Assembly: GCA_029241985.1 (NCBI GenBank)
Contig: JAQWUU010000055.1
Span: 1-47,538, forward strand
Source: Aquiluna sp.
Lineage (GTDB): Bacteria > Actinomycetota > Actinomycetes > Actinomycetales > Microbacteriaceae
Length of the DNA: 47,538 nt
Reading direction: 5' to 3'
The notes under the pieces are model-generated. The model saw only the letters and a program-made list of their open reading frames with translations. It was not told the origin of the DNA and did no database searches. Shown piece after piece: positions 7,924-16,536 of the stretch (position 1 is the first letter of the stretch; each line of letters starts with the position of its first letter). The translations under genes were made by a program, and so were the position numbers.

Positions 7924-8861
7924 TTTTTAGCCAGTTTCGCCAGCGCGAGATAGCTGTCGGAAAGCTTTAGCCCCTTGGCTATGACCGCTTGAGGCAGTAA
8001 CGAGGTCTCAGTCATTCCGGGAGTTACGTTTGCCTCTAAGAACCATACTTTTCCAGCACCGTCAACGATGATATCAACCCGGCTCAGTTGAGCTAAGCCC
8101 AAAGTCTTGTGAGCCAAGAGCGCTATTCTGGCGGCCTCATCCAAGATCGACGCGTCAAGCCGTGCCGGCACGTAGTAGCTGGTTTGTCCCGGTGTATAGC
8201 GCTCGTTGTAACCAAACTCACCTGATTCAGGCACAATTTCAACTGCCGGAAGGGCAATGGGCCCGTCGCCTAGGTCGATGACGCTGACTGCTAACTCAGT
8301 CCCAGAAATGAACCTCTCGATCATCACCTGGTCACAATAGGCAAAAGCATCAATCATGGCCTTGGCAAAGGTCGCGGGCTCTTCGATCTTCGAGAAACCT
8401 TGAGCAGAACCGCTCTTGGCAGGTTTCACACTCACTGGAAACCCAAGCTCGGTGCCAATCATTGCCAAAACAGATTCGGCATTAAGTTCCCGAAAACTGG
8501 ACTTCGGCAATGTAATTGCTTGAGGCGTGCTTATTCCCACTCTGGATAGCAAAACCTTCGCAATTGGCTTGTTCCAGGCAAGCCTTGCGGCGGCAGAGTC
8601 GGAACCTACAAATGCGATCCCGGCGAGCTGCAATAAATCTTGTAGCGTTCCGTCCTCACCAACTGCGCCATGGAGAGTGGACCAAACAACGTCAGGCCTG
8701 GTTGCCATCAGATGTCCAATCAGCTCGCCATCAGGCTCTTTGATTTCTGCCAGTGCGCCCGCTTCAGTAAGGGCATCGGCCACCCTACGTCCTGATTTCA
8801 GTGATACGTCGCGCTCATGAGAGATGCCGCCGGCAAGAACCAGGACTCTGAATTCATCCAC
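7920..8861 (-). CDS. D-alanine--D-alanine ligase family ATP-grasp enzyme
   Basis: A 313-residue ATP-grasp protein resembling D-Ala-D-Ala ligase: VLAGGISHERDVSLKSGRRV at the N terminus, STLHGAVGEDGTLQDLL, the ATP-binding VKPAKSGSAQGFSKI, and the metal-binding end LEANVTPGMTETSLLPQ. Ligases of this family make the dipeptide used for peptidoglycan cross-linking. At 313 residues it is at the short (DdlB-like) end, and it lies next to parB rather than in a cell-wall cluster, so the genome may carry another ddl; the substrate should be treated as unproven. Start is GTG at 8861, one base inside the aminotransferase stop (TAGTG), so the two are coupled. Confidence 0.85.
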   Translation of the reverse strand: MDEFRVLVLAGGISHERDVSLKSGRRVADALTEAGALAEIKEPDGELIGHLMATRPDVVWSTLHGAVGEDGTLQDLLQLAGIAFVGSDSAAARLAWNKPIAKVLLSRVGISTPQAITLPKSSFRELNAESVLAMIGTELGFPVSVKPAKSGSAQGFSKIEEPATFAKAMIDAFAYCDQVMIERFISGTELAVSVIDLGDGPIALPAVEIVPESGEFGYNERYTPGQTSYYVPARLDASILDEAARIALLAHKTLGLAQLSRVDIIVDGAGKVWFLEANVTPGMTETSLLPQAVIAKGLKLSDSYLALAKLAKN

Positions 8862-10120
8862 TAGTCAGTCTTTCCAAAGGTTTCAATGAGCTCAATCTGC
8901 TGATTCAGAACCCTGGAAAGCCTCTCAATACCGACGCCAACGTTTTCCGCGGTTGGGTGAGAAAAACAGATTCTGATGTTTTCAGCTCCCCTGCCGTCCC
9001 CGAAGAAGGCAGTTCCAGGTGTGTAGGCAACCAGCTCGTTTACAGCCAGTGGCAACATCTCTTTGCTATTGAGGCCTTCGGGCATTGTTAACCATAGGAA
9101 AAACCCACCATCAGGTCTGGTGGTGTGGACTTTGGGTAAGAACTTTTCAACAGCCGAAAGCGCTGAATCACGTTTGGTTTGGTAGAGGTCTCGAAACGTT
9201 GCAATTTGTTTCTGCCAGTCGGCTATCGATAAGTACTCGCTAACCAACATCTGGGCAAAGCTAGCCGGAGACAGAATTGCCGATTCATTTGCCAAAACCA
9301 GCTTTTCTCTGATTGCAGGAGGAGCCAAGGCGTAACCAACCCTGAGCCCCGGAGACAGAATTTTTGAGAAACTGCCAAGGTAGACGACGTTTTCGTCGTC
9401 GAGAGACCGAATCGCCTTGGGGGGCTCCTTCTCGAAATAGAGCTGCCCATAGGGGTTGTCCTCGATTATCAGGATGCCGCGCTCTTTGCAGACCTCCAAA
9501 ACCTGGAGTCTGCGTTCTGCGGTGAGGGTGACGCCACTTGGGTTAGCAAAGTTCGGAACCAAGTAGAGAAGCTTTATTTTTTTGCCAAGGGCTGCGAGCC
9601 GATCTGCTGCCTCCGCTAGGGCCGTGGGTGAAATCCCATGCTCATCCGTGAAAACATGCTCAATGTGAGCTTCTTTATGACGAAAAATACCAACGGCACC
9701 AACGTAGCTGGGCGCTTCGACCAGCACTACGTCACCCTGGTCTAAAAATAGGTCCGCAATTAGCTCTAGGGCATGCTGTGAGCCAGTGGTTACAGTTATG
9801 TCGTCCACAGAACCATGAACACCCTCTAGCGCCATGATCTCTTGAATTTGTTCGCGAAGGCGAAGATCTCCCTGGCCGCCACCGTACTGAAGTGCGTAAT
9901 TTCCTCGATTAGCCATCATCGAAGCAAAGGCATTTTCGATTAGGTCACGATCAAGAGCAGCTACGTCGGGCATACCCCCGGCAAGCGAGACTACCTCTGG
10001 CCTGGAAACGACTGAAAACAGCGCCCTAACCTCTGACACGGAAAGGTTTTCCGCGCGCGCGGCGTAAGCATGCTTCCAACTATCAAAATTGGTAACACCG
10101 CCAGCGTGCGTTTTAGTCAT
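8861..10120 (-). CDS. PLP-dependent aminotransferase, class I/II (LysN/2-aminoadipate type)
   Basis: A 419-residue fold-type I aminotransferase. The pyridoxal phosphate lysine is in YLGSFSKILSPGLRVGY, and LYLVPNFANPSGVTL, IIEDNPYGQLYF and DGGFFLWL are typical of the subgroup that includes 2-aminoadipate aminotransferases and the catalytic half of MocR regulators. No N-terminal winged helix is present, so this is an enzyme, not a regulator. The substrate cannot be read from sequence. It is upstream of, and overlaps, the Ddl-like gene. GGGAG lies seven bases before the ATG. Confidence 0.88.
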   Translation of the reverse strand: MTKTHAGGVTNFDSWKHAYAARAENLSVSEVRALFSVVSRPEVVSLAGGMPDVAALDRDLIENAFASMMANRGNYALQYGGGQGDLRLREQIQEIMALEGVHGSVDDITVTTGSQHALELIADLFLDQGDVVLVEAPSYVGAVGIFRHKEAHIEHVFTDEHGISPTALAEAADRLAALGKKIKLLYLVPNFANPSGVTLTAERRLQVLEVCKERGILIIEDNPYGQLYFEKEPPKAIRSLDDENVVYLGSFSKILSPGLRVGYALAPPAIREKLVLANESAILSPASFAQMLVSEYLSIADWQKQIATFRDLYQTKRDSALSAVEKFLPKVHTTRPDGGFFLWLTMPEGLNSKEMLPLAVNELVAYTPGTAFFGDGRGAENIRICFSHPTAENVGVGIERLSRVLNQQIELIETFGKTD

Positions 10121-10181
10121 TCAGGACTCCCGTATCTAGGAAATCAAAGTTTAGTTGACCGTGAGCCTTGGTGAAAAGGCT

Positions 10182-10508
10182 TTAGGCAGGAAGGAACTCT
10201 TTGATTTCGTCCAGGATTGCCGCCTTTGGCCTTGCACCAACCAGCTGCTTGACAAGTTTGCCGCCCTGAAAGACGCCAAGAAGAGGAATTGAAGTCACGT
10301 TGTAGTCCTGCGCTAGTTCGCCCTCGAGATCTACGTTCACCTTCACGATTTTGACGGTAGCGGAGTGCTCACCAGCGATTTCGTCCAACACGGGCGCCAC
10401 CATTCGGCATGGACCGCACCACTCTGCCCAGAAATCTACGATTACGAGCCTGTCCTCCTTGAGGACATCTGCCTCGAAAGCTGCCTTGGTTGTCTCTACT
10501 GCGTTCAT
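10182..10508 (-). CDS. trxA: Thioredoxin
   Basis: A 108-residue thioredoxin, the cytosolic dithiol reductant. The active site WCGPC has its cysteines at 31 and 34, and the conserved cis-proline is in SIPLLGVF (the commoner sequence is TIPT). It lies 24 bases downstream of trxB, which encodes its reductase, so the pair forms a complete reducing module. AGGAAA precedes the ATG. A short direct repeat of ctaaatagga (twice) sits in the gap before the ribosome-binding site. Confidence 0.97.
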   Translation of the reverse strand: MNAVETTKAAFEADVLKEDRLVIVDFWAEWCGPCRMVAPVLDEIAGEHSATVKIVKVNVDLEGELAQDYNVTSIPLLGVFQGGKLVKQLVGARPKAAILDEIKEFLPA

Positions 10509-10532
10509 TTTCCTAACCTTTCCTATTTAGTC

Positions 10533-11453
10533 CTATTTAGAGCTGAGGTAGTGCTCTGCATCAAGGGCTGCCACGCATCCTGAACCGGCTGCGGTTATGG
10601 CTTGGCGGTAGGTGGGGTCAATGACATCCCCAGCAGCGAATACGCCGGGCAGAGTTGTCTTTGAAGTTCTTCCGTCAACCTTGATGAAGCGCTCTTCTGA
10701 AATTTCTACCTGTTTTTCAACCAGATCAACCCTCGGGTCATTTCCAATCGCGATAAAGAGGCCATCCAATTTCAGCTCACTCTTTTCACCGGTGACGGTG
10801 TCCTCGAGCTCGACGGCTTCAAGTTTCGGGGACCCTTTTAGTTCTGTGATGGCCGAATTCCAGATGAACTCGATCTTTTCGTTGTCGAAAGAACGCTGCT
10901 GCATGATCTTTGAAGCCTTCAGGGAATCGCGACGGTGAATTACGTAGACCTTCGAAGCAAATTTTGTGAGGAAGTTGGCCTCCTCCATTGCTGAATCGCC
11001 GCCTCCGACCACTGCAATGGTTTTTTCGCGGAAGAAGAAACCATCGCAGGTGGCGCACCAGGAAACTCCGTGACCGCTGAGCTCTTTTTCGCGCGGCAGA
11101 CCCAGTTCTCGATAGGCAGCTCCGGTTGAAATGATTACGGTCTTGGCTTCGATTGTTTGGCCGCCCCCGGTTTTTAGAATCTTGATGTCACCGGTTAGAT
11201 CTACCTCGATGACATCATCAAACAAGATTTCGGTCCCGAATCTCTCCGCCTGCGCCTGGAAGTTAGCCATCAAATCTGGCCCCATTAGGCCCTCAGGGAA
11301 GCCGGGGTAATTCTCAACCTCGGTGGTCTTCATAAGCTCCCCACCTGGCTCAACGCTCGAAGCAATCATGAGGGGGTTTAGTTGTGCTCGGGCGGCGTAT
11401 ATGGCTGCGGTGTAGCCTGCTGGGCCGGAACCGATGATTACTACTTCACGCAT
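10533..11453 (-). CDS. trxB: Thioredoxin-disulfide reductase
   Basis: A 306-residue FAD/NADPH flavoprotein that reduces thioredoxin. The FAD-binding GSGPAGYTAAIYAARA is at the N terminus, the redox pair is CATC (cysteines 133 and 136), the NADPH-binding site is GGGDSAMEEA, and the C-terminal FAD motif is VFAAGDV. Length matches the low-molecular-weight bacterial class. Its order after murJ and before trxA is conserved in Actinobacteria. Confidence 0.97.
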   Translation of the reverse strand: MREVVIIGSGPAGYTAAIYAARAQLNPLMIASSVEPGGELMKTTEVENYPGFPEGLMGPDLMANFQAQAERFGTEILFDDVIEVDLTGDIKILKTGGGQTIEAKTVIISTGAAYRELGLPREKELSGHGVSWCATCDGFFFREKTIAVVGGGDSAMEEANFLTKFASKVYVIHRRDSLKASKIMQQRSFDNEKIEFIWNSAITELKGSPKLEAVELEDTVTGEKSELKLDGLFIAIGNDPRVDLVEKQVEISEERFIKVDGRTSKTTLPGVFAAGDVIDPTYRQAITAAGSGCVAALDAEHYLSSK

Positions 11454-11524
11454 TCTGCTCTTTTCTCATATCGCTGTTTCAAACATAGACGCCTGTCTAT
11501 TTATTCCATAAACGCTGGTGGTGG

Positions 11525-13174
11525 TTACTTGGGCTTCTTGCCAAATCTAGCGCCCAATTGCTTACTAACTTCTCTCAATTCTGGTGACTTGAACAACCAC
11601 AGCAACCCTAGGTAGGTAAAAAGCATTGCGATTCCAACTGCAAACCCACTTATAACCGAGGTGACAACCCGGTCTAGCACGAATGAGCCCTCCGAAATCC
11701 CGCCCAGCAATTGCAATACCAAGATTCCGACCACTGTCGCGGGGATTGCTGCCAAAACAAAGCTGACTAGAGACTTTCCAACCCCAAACCCCTCTAGGCC
11801 TCCGATTCGGGATTTCAATGCCAAGTAGGCAATAAGGCCTTGAACCGAAACAGAGAAAGCAGTAAGCAGGGCGATCGAAACAACCAGCCACTGCTTGTCC
11901 ACTGTGGCGCCGAGAATCAATGATCCGGTGATGTGAATAGAAATCTGAATTGTCGTGAAGAAAAATGGTGTGCGAGTGTCTTCAAGGGCGAAAAATGCCC
12001 TTTGCATCATGTAAACGAAGCTAAATGGAACCAGCCCAATCATGAAGGCTGCGACAACGTTTCCAAGAGCCACGGTTGCCGGGTATTCGCCAGCAAATAC
12101 CCTGGCCACGGGGTAACTCAGAATTATCAACACCGAAGTTGAAAGAACACTCACAAGACCAATTACCTTCAGCCCCGTTGTCAGATCGCTCTTGAACTTC
12201 TGCATGTCCTTATTTGCGGCGTGCTGCGACATTCTTGTGAAGTAGGCGGTTGCTACTGAAACTGTTACGACTGAGTGCGGAAGCATGAAGATCAGCCAGG
12301 CGATTGCCAATGCAGCAATCGATGCCACAACAACTCCAGACTGCCTGCCGCTTGCGGCCGTTGATGCCACCGCAGTCTGAACTAGACCACCAATTTGAGT
12401 GACCAGCACCATGGCCAGAGACCAGCTGGCAGCCTTCATAGCCGGCCCGAGGCCAAACCCGCGCCAGTGGAAGTTGAGTCGCAGCTTCAGACCAATTCTC
12501 CTCCAGCTGGCAAGCAAGATGGCCGCTTGTGCAGCAACTCCAAGGGTCGCAGTTCCTGCCAGCAGCGCTATTTGATCTGCGCCCCACGTGTTGATTCCAC
12601 GAGACCCAGTTGGATCCGCACCGAAGATAAAAATGAACGCCGCCAAGCCGCCCAGAGATACGACGTTGTTCAAAACAGGAGCCCACATGTATGGCCCGAA
12701 AGCGCTTCTCGAGTTCAATACCTCGCCAAACACCGAGTAAAGCCCATAGAAAAACAACTGAGGAAGACACCAATAGGCAAAAGCAGTAGCAAGAGCCAAT
12801 TGCTCGGCGGTCCAGCCCGAGGTGTAGAGGCCGACCAAAAAAGGAGCTGCGATTGTGAAAATGAGGCCAACGACGAAAAACACGGTGATCGCGAGGGTGA
12901 CGAAGCGGTCAATGTAACCCTTGCCGCCATCCTTAGCAGCCCGTGCCCTGACCAGTTGCGGAACCAAAACGGCGTTGAGAACTCCGCCGACGATAATTGC
13001 GTAAACGTTATTTGGTAGCTGATTGGCAACACCGAAGGCATCGGCGGCATCTGTCGTCACACCGATTGCAGATGCCAATAAAACCGCTCTTGCAAAACCC
13101 AAAAGCCTAGAGACGATTGTTCCGCTGGCCATGATCAGTGAGCTTCTAGTCACTGATGGATTTAGGTCACTCAC
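11525..13174 (-). CDS. murJ: Lipid II flippase MurJ
   Basis: A 549-residue polytopic membrane protein of the MOP/MurJ family that flips the peptidoglycan precursor lipid II across the membrane. The N-terminal GTIVSRLLGFARAVLLASAIG and FGVANQLPNNVYAIIVGGVLNAVLVPQ contain conserved arginine and proline positions of the family; around fourteen membrane segments are visible. It lacks the C-terminal pseudokinase domain found in mycobacterial MviN. The start is GTG, overlapping the upstream gene by four bases (GTGA). A 207-codon plus-strand frame inside it is an antisense shadow. Confidence 0.94.
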   Translation of the reverse strand: MSDLNPSVTRSSLIMASGTIVSRLLGFARAVLLASAIGVTTDAADAFGVANQLPNNVYAIIVGGVLNAVLVPQLVRARAAKDGGKGYIDRFVTLAITVFFVVGLIFTIAAPFLVGLYTSGWTAEQLALATAFAYWCLPQLFFYGLYSVFGEVLNSRSAFGPYMWAPVLNNVVSLGGLAAFIFIFGADPTGSRGINTWGADQIALLAGTATLGVAAQAAILLASWRRIGLKLRLNFHWRGFGLGPAMKAASWSLAMVLVTQIGGLVQTAVASTAASGRQSGVVVASIAALAIAWLIFMLPHSVVTVSVATAYFTRMSQHAANKDMQKFKSDLTTGLKVIGLVSVLSTSVLIILSYPVARVFAGEYPATVALGNVVAAFMIGLVPFSFVYMMQRAFFALEDTRTPFFFTTIQISIHITGSLILGATVDKQWLVVSIALLTAFSVSVQGLIAYLALKSRIGGLEGFGVGKSLVSFVLAAIPATVVGILVLQLLGGISEGSFVLDRVVTSVISGFAVGIAMLFTYLGLLWLFKSPELREVSKQLGARFGKKPK

Positions 13175-13635
13175 TTGAGTTTCTTTCTAAGCCTTGAGGT
13201 GGTTCTGAAGACACCGACGACTATCAGTGCAAACATTGCAACTCCAAAAGTTACCAATAAGAACAACTCGATGTCGTAGTTGATGTTCACTTCGACCACC
13301 ACTACGTCACCGACTTGAACATCGTTCACGCTGATTGATACTGAAATCTCTACAGGACCGTTTGCAATTGCCTTGATTGGAAGCTCTGCCACTGCGCTTG
13401 ACTGGGCGGGGATGACAAGCACCGCAGGCTCCAGAACTTCTAAGCGAAAGCTGTTGCTGATTGCGGTGACCGTGACTTCAACGTCATTTTCTGTTGGGTT
13501 TGCCACGGTTACTGGGATTCTGGCGTCTCTGGCCACAACATTTATGTTGCTACCCGGCACAATGCTTGGCTCCGAAGCAGATGCAATTGACGGTAACAGC
13601 ATCAGGGCAGCGAGAACAGCTAGAAACCGCTTCAA
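13171..13635 (-). CDS. Small exported membrane protein in the DUF6049 position
   Basis: A 154-residue protein with a signal peptide (about 1-21, ending ASA), a beta-rich extracellular domain (about 28-122) of repeated valine/isoleucine strands such as RIPVTVANPTENDVEVTVTAI, one membrane segment (about 124-144) and a basic cytosolic tail. Actinobacteria normally have a DUF6049 protein of several hundred residues between the NUDIX gene and murJ. This product occupies that slot and looks like only the C-terminal beta domain plus anchor of such a protein. Function unknown, presumably linked to the envelope. The TTG start overlaps the NUDIX stop (TTGA) and its own stop overlaps the murJ start. Confidence 0.8.
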   Translation of the reverse strand: MKRFLAVLAALMLLPSIASASEPSIVPGSNINVVARDARIPVTVANPTENDVEVTVTAISNSFRLEVLEPAVLVIPAQSSAVAELPIKAIANGPVEISVSISVNDVQVGDVVVVEVNINYDIELFLLVTFGVAMFALIVVGVFRTTSRLRKKLK

Positions 13636-14078
13636 GTCATCAGCCCCCTGGCTTTGGTGGAAATTAGCTTTTCATTCGCGTGACCAAGAACATTATCCAG
13701 CTCGTTGATCTCAAACCACTGGACATCCAACACTTCCCCAGTCGGGTCATTTTCTGCGGATAGTTCGCCACCAACTTGCTGGAGCAAGAAGTGATGCACA
13801 GTTTTCTTGATTCGTTTTTTCCCCACCGTGAAGCTGTAATTGATTTCACCCAGCTTGGAAACAATTTGGCACTTAATGCCCGTTTCCTCGGCAACCTCGC
13901 GAATAGCGGTCTGCTCAAGACTTTCCGAGCCTTCAACGTGGCCCTTAGGGATTACCCAGTCTCTGCCACCGCCTCGATTGCGGTGGCTTATGAGCGCGAC
14001 TTGAGAGGGGTTCGATGAGCTAATAACCAAACCGCCAGCAGAAACCTCTTTGACGGTTCTCAAGCTCTGGGCACTCAT
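13632..14078 (-). CDS. NUDIX hydrolase
   Basis: A 148-residue NUDIX-fold pyrophosphohydrolase. The full Nudix box GX5EX7REVxEExGI runs from residue 46 to 68 (KGHVEGSESLEQ then REVAEETG), so the metal-binding catalytic site is intact. Substrates of this subfamily vary (nucleoside or dinucleoside polyphosphates), and the corresponding actinobacterial gene is often labelled mutT4. It begins the leftward murJ cluster. TAGAGT lies six bases before its ATG, suggesting a leaderless transcript. Confidence 0.9.
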   Translation of the reverse strand: MSAQSLRTVKEVSAGGLVISSSNPSQVALISHRNRGGGRDWVIPKGHVEGSESLEQTAIREVAEETGIKCQIVSKLGEINYSFTVGKKRIKKTVHHFLLQQVGGELSAENDPTGEVLDVQWFEINELDNVLGHANEKLISTKARGLMT

Positions 14079-14084
14079 AACCCA

Positions 14085-14090
14085 ACTCTA
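14085..14090 (-). promoter_or_regulatory. Putative -10 element of a leaderless NUDIX transcript
   Basis: On the minus strand TAGAGT is followed by six bases and then the NUDIX ATG at 14078. With a normal -10 to start distance the transcript would begin at or next to the start codon. No Shine-Dalgarno sequence is visible. It would drive NUDIX, the small membrane protein and murJ. Confidence 0.5.
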
Positions 14091-14117
14091 CTTGGGGACT
14101 GTGGCAAGCTATTGCCC

Positions 14118-15536
14118 ATGCAAGATGTTGCTTCGGCCCTCAAGAACCTGGATGAAAATACGGATAACCCGTTATTCATCACGCTGGGCGAGTCTTTTGA
14201 GAAAGCCGGAGAAGAGCTTGCCCTAGTTGGTGGGCCAGTTCGAGACGCAATCCTGGGCAAGCGAGCCTCAGATCTTGATTTCACTACAAGCGCTGACCCG
14301 GACAAGATTCTGAAGATAATCAAGCCGTTGGCATCTGCAACCTGGGATGTCGGCAGGGCTTTCGGAACCATTGCCGCCCAGATTGGCGAAGAGAAAATTG
14401 AAATAACCAGCTATCGGGCAGACAGTTACGACAAGGATTCCAGAAAGCCAACTGTTGAGTTTGGCGACAACCTGGAAGATGACCTAAAACGAAGAGATTT
14501 CACGGTCAACGCGATGGCGCTCAGGCTGCCCTCAAAGGTATTTGTGGATCCCCACCAGGGACTTCGTGATCTTCTGATGTCAACTCTTAGAACCCCCTCA
14601 ACACCGGAGGTTTCGTTCTCCGATGACCCCCTTCGCATGATGCGTGCTGCCAGGTTCGCGGCGCAGCTCGGCTTCGAGCTCGACCCCGAAGCATTTGAGG
14701 CGATGACAGAAATGGCTGATCGCATCGAAATAATCTCGAGTGAAAGGGTTAGAGACGAACTGAGCAAACTCTTGCTTGCAAAAGATCCGAAACCTGGGCT
14801 CCAGATGCTTGTTGACAGTGGAATCGCAGAACGGGTTCTTCCTGAACTTCCAGCCCTAAGGCTTGAAATAGACGAGCACCACCACCACAAAGACGTTTAT
14901 CAACACAGCCTGACAGTTGTCGATCAAGCGATCTCTCTAGAGAGGGACTACGGGGTGGAAAGCGATCTGGTTCTAAGGCTTGCCGCGCTATTGCATGACA
15001 TCGGAAAACCGGCAACCAGAAGGTTGGAGACCGGTGGAGCGGTAACTTTTCACCACCACGATATGGTTGGCGCCAAGCTCGCCAAAAAGCGCCTTACTGC
15101 TCTGAGATTCGACAACGACACCGTCAAGGCGGTCGCTAGGTTGGTTGAGCTTCACCTTAGGTTCTTCGGCTATTCAGACCAGCAGTGGAGCGACAGTGCT
15201 GTCAGACGCTATGTCAGGGATGCCGAGGATCAGCTGGTCAGGCTGCATATTTTGACTCGAGCAGACGTGACCACGAGGAACCAGCGCAAGGCCGATCGCC
15301 TAGCTCACGCCTACGATGACCTCGAAAAGCGAATAGCAGAACTCCAGGAACAAGAGCAGCTTGATGCCATCAGGCCCGAACTGGACGGCCAGCAAATAAT
15401 GGAGCTCTTGGGTATGAAGCCGGGACGCGAAGTGGGCGAGGCTTATAACTTTCTTCTGGAGTTGCGACTTGACGAGGGCGCTCTGGGCCCAGATGAAGCC
15501 AAAAAACGCTTGCTTGACTGGTGGTCTAACCGCTAG
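14118..15536 (+). CDS. cca: CCA tRNA nucleotidyltransferase
   Basis: A 472-residue protein that adds or repairs the 3' CCA of tRNA. The polymerase-beta-type active site is GGPVRDAILGKRASDLDFTT, followed by KRRDFTVNAMAL and DPLRMMRAARFAAQLGF. A C-terminal HD domain is present, with LLHDIGKPATR, and there is an HHHHKD motif before it. Length is normal for actinobacterial enzymes. ATG 14118 is chosen; an in-frame TTG at 14112 is possible. Neither has an obvious Shine-Dalgarno, and TGG-CAAGCT seven bases before the ATG could be an extended -10 of a leaderless transcript. Confidence 0.93.
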   Translation: MQDVASALKNLDENTDNPLFITLGESFEKAGEELALVGGPVRDAILGKRASDLDFTTSADPDKILKIIKPLASATWDVGRAFGTIAAQIGEEKIEITSYRADSYDKDSRKPTVEFGDNLEDDLKRRDFTVNAMALRLPSKVFVDPHQGLRDLLMSTLRTPSTPEVSFSDDPLRMMRAARFAAQLGFELDPEAFEAMTEMADRIEIISSERVRDELSKLLLAKDPKPGLQMLVDSGIAERVLPELPALRLEIDEHHHHKDVYQHSLTVVDQAISLERDYGVESDLVLRLAALLHDIGKPATRRLETGGAVTFHHHDMVGAKLAKKRLTALRFDNDTVKAVARLVELHLRFFGYSDQQWSDSAVRRYVRDAEDQLVRLHILTRADVTTRNQRKADRLAHAYDDLEKRIAELQEQEQLDAIRPELDGQQIMELLGMKPGREVGEAYNFLLELRLDEGALGPDEAKKRLLDWWSNR

Positions 15537-15576
15537 GCTTTCAAGGTTGCCTAGGCAATGAAGTAAATGCAAATAC

Positions 15577-15620
15577 CCTCCTGTCACGGAAAGACCGTGA
15601 CCGTTTTAGACCGAAGGAGG
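15577..15620 (+). promoter_or_regulatory. Structured rpsF leader, candidate S6:S18 autoregulatory element
   Basis: Just upstream of rpsF, GTCACGG (15583-15589) pairs perfectly with CCGTGAC (15595-15601) around an AAAGA loop. The bases directly 5' of it, CCTCCT (15577-15582), can pair with AGGAGG (15615-15620), the rpsF ribosome-binding site. This outer helix would enclose a 13-nt 3' bulge that contains a CCG. A hairpin with a conserved CCG bulge bound by the S6:S18 complex is known from rpsF leaders in many bacteria. I see the pairing; the identity with that motif is inference. Confidence 0.5.
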
Positions 15621-15630
15621 TGGGTTATAG

Positions 15631-16023
15631 ATGCATAACTATGAACTGATGGTCATTATGGACCCCTCAGTAGACGAGCGCACAGTAGCTCCCACACTCG
15701 ATAAGTTCCTGACGGTAATCACCACATCTGGTGGCACCGTGGACAAGATCGACATTTGGGGCAGACGTCGCATGACATACCAAATCCAGAAGCACTCGGA
15801 TGGACTATACGCAGTCATAAACATGACCTGTAGTTCAGCTGCTGTTGTGGAGCTTGAGCGTCAGCTAAGGCTGAACGAAAGCATTCTGCGCACCAAGGTG
15901 CTCAGACTGGAGGATGCAATCTTTAGCATCAACCCAATCGAATTCGTTCCTGAGGAGAAGCCTCCTCGTGCAGGACGCGGTGGCCCACGTGGCAAGCGTC
16001 CGTCAGGACCAAGGGACTCCTAA
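15631..16023 (+). CDS. rpsF: 30S ribosomal protein S6
   Basis: A 130-residue protein of the small ribosomal subunit. [21 protein letters not shown] and [19 protein letters not shown] are typical S6. The C-terminal tail (about 105-130) is an arginine/glycine/proline-rich extension beyond the usual ~100-residue fold, common in Actinobacteria. The ATG has a strong AGGAGGT site, which may be masked in the folded leader. Its stop overlaps the ssb start (TAATG). Confidence 0.97.
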   Translation: MHNYELMVIMDPSVDERTVAPTLDKFLTVITTSGGTVDKIDIWGRRRMTYQIQKHSDGLYAVINMTCSSAAVVELERQLRLNESILRTKVLRLEDAIFSINPIEFVPEEKPPRAGRGGPRGKRPSGPRDS

Positions 16024-16514
16024 TGGCTGGCGAAGTTACCGTAACCATCGTTGGCAACCTGGCTGACGATCCGGAACTCCGCTACACCCAGGGTGGGATT
16101 GCCGTGGCTTCAGTCCGCGTCGGTTCAACACCAAGGACCTTCAACCGTTCATCCAATGAATGGGTAGATGGCGAAACTGTATGGGTTCGTTGCACCGCAT
16201 GGCGCGAGGTCGCAGAAAACGTAGCTCAGTCACTAACCAAAGGATCACGCGTTGTGGTCACTGGTCGACTGAAAGCACCTTCTGCCTACCAAAGCGCACA
16301 GGGTGAAGCGAGAGCATCTCTTGAGCTTGAAATCGATGAAATTGGACCATCACTGCGCTACGCAACAGCAAGCGTTACCAGACGTGCCCGTGACGGCGCT
16401 GCTCAGGTCGAATCACCTTGGGGTGGCGACCAGGCTCAGAATAAGCCGAGTGGCAACAAAGCAGAGGCCTGGGCTAACCCGGCTGAAGCTCCAACCGACG
16501 AAGCACCGTTTTAG
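16023..16514 (+). CDS. ssb: Single-stranded DNA-binding protein
   Basis: A 163-residue SSB: an OB-fold in the first ~110 residues (VTIVGNLADDPELRYTQGG, WVRCTAWREVAENVAQSL, VVVTGRLK), a flexible linker, and the acidic C-terminal tip DEAPF that recruits repair and replication partners. It coats single strands at forks and in recombination. Its place between rpsF and rpsR is the standard one, and translation is coupled to rpsF by overlap. Confidence 0.97.
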   Translation: MAGEVTVTIVGNLADDPELRYTQGGIAVASVRVGSTPRTFNRSSNEWVDGETVWVRCTAWREVAENVAQSLTKGSRVVVTGRLKAPSAYQSAQGEARASLELEIDEIGPSLRYATASVTRRARDGAAQVESPWGGDQAQNKPSGNKAEAWANPAEAPTDEAPF

Positions 16515-16536
16515 AAAGACCTAGGAGAAATAGAAA

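Noticed and set aside
12395-13018. 207-codon plus-strand frame
   Set aside because: Antisense to murJ; composition is that of a reverse-complemented membrane protein, with no domain.
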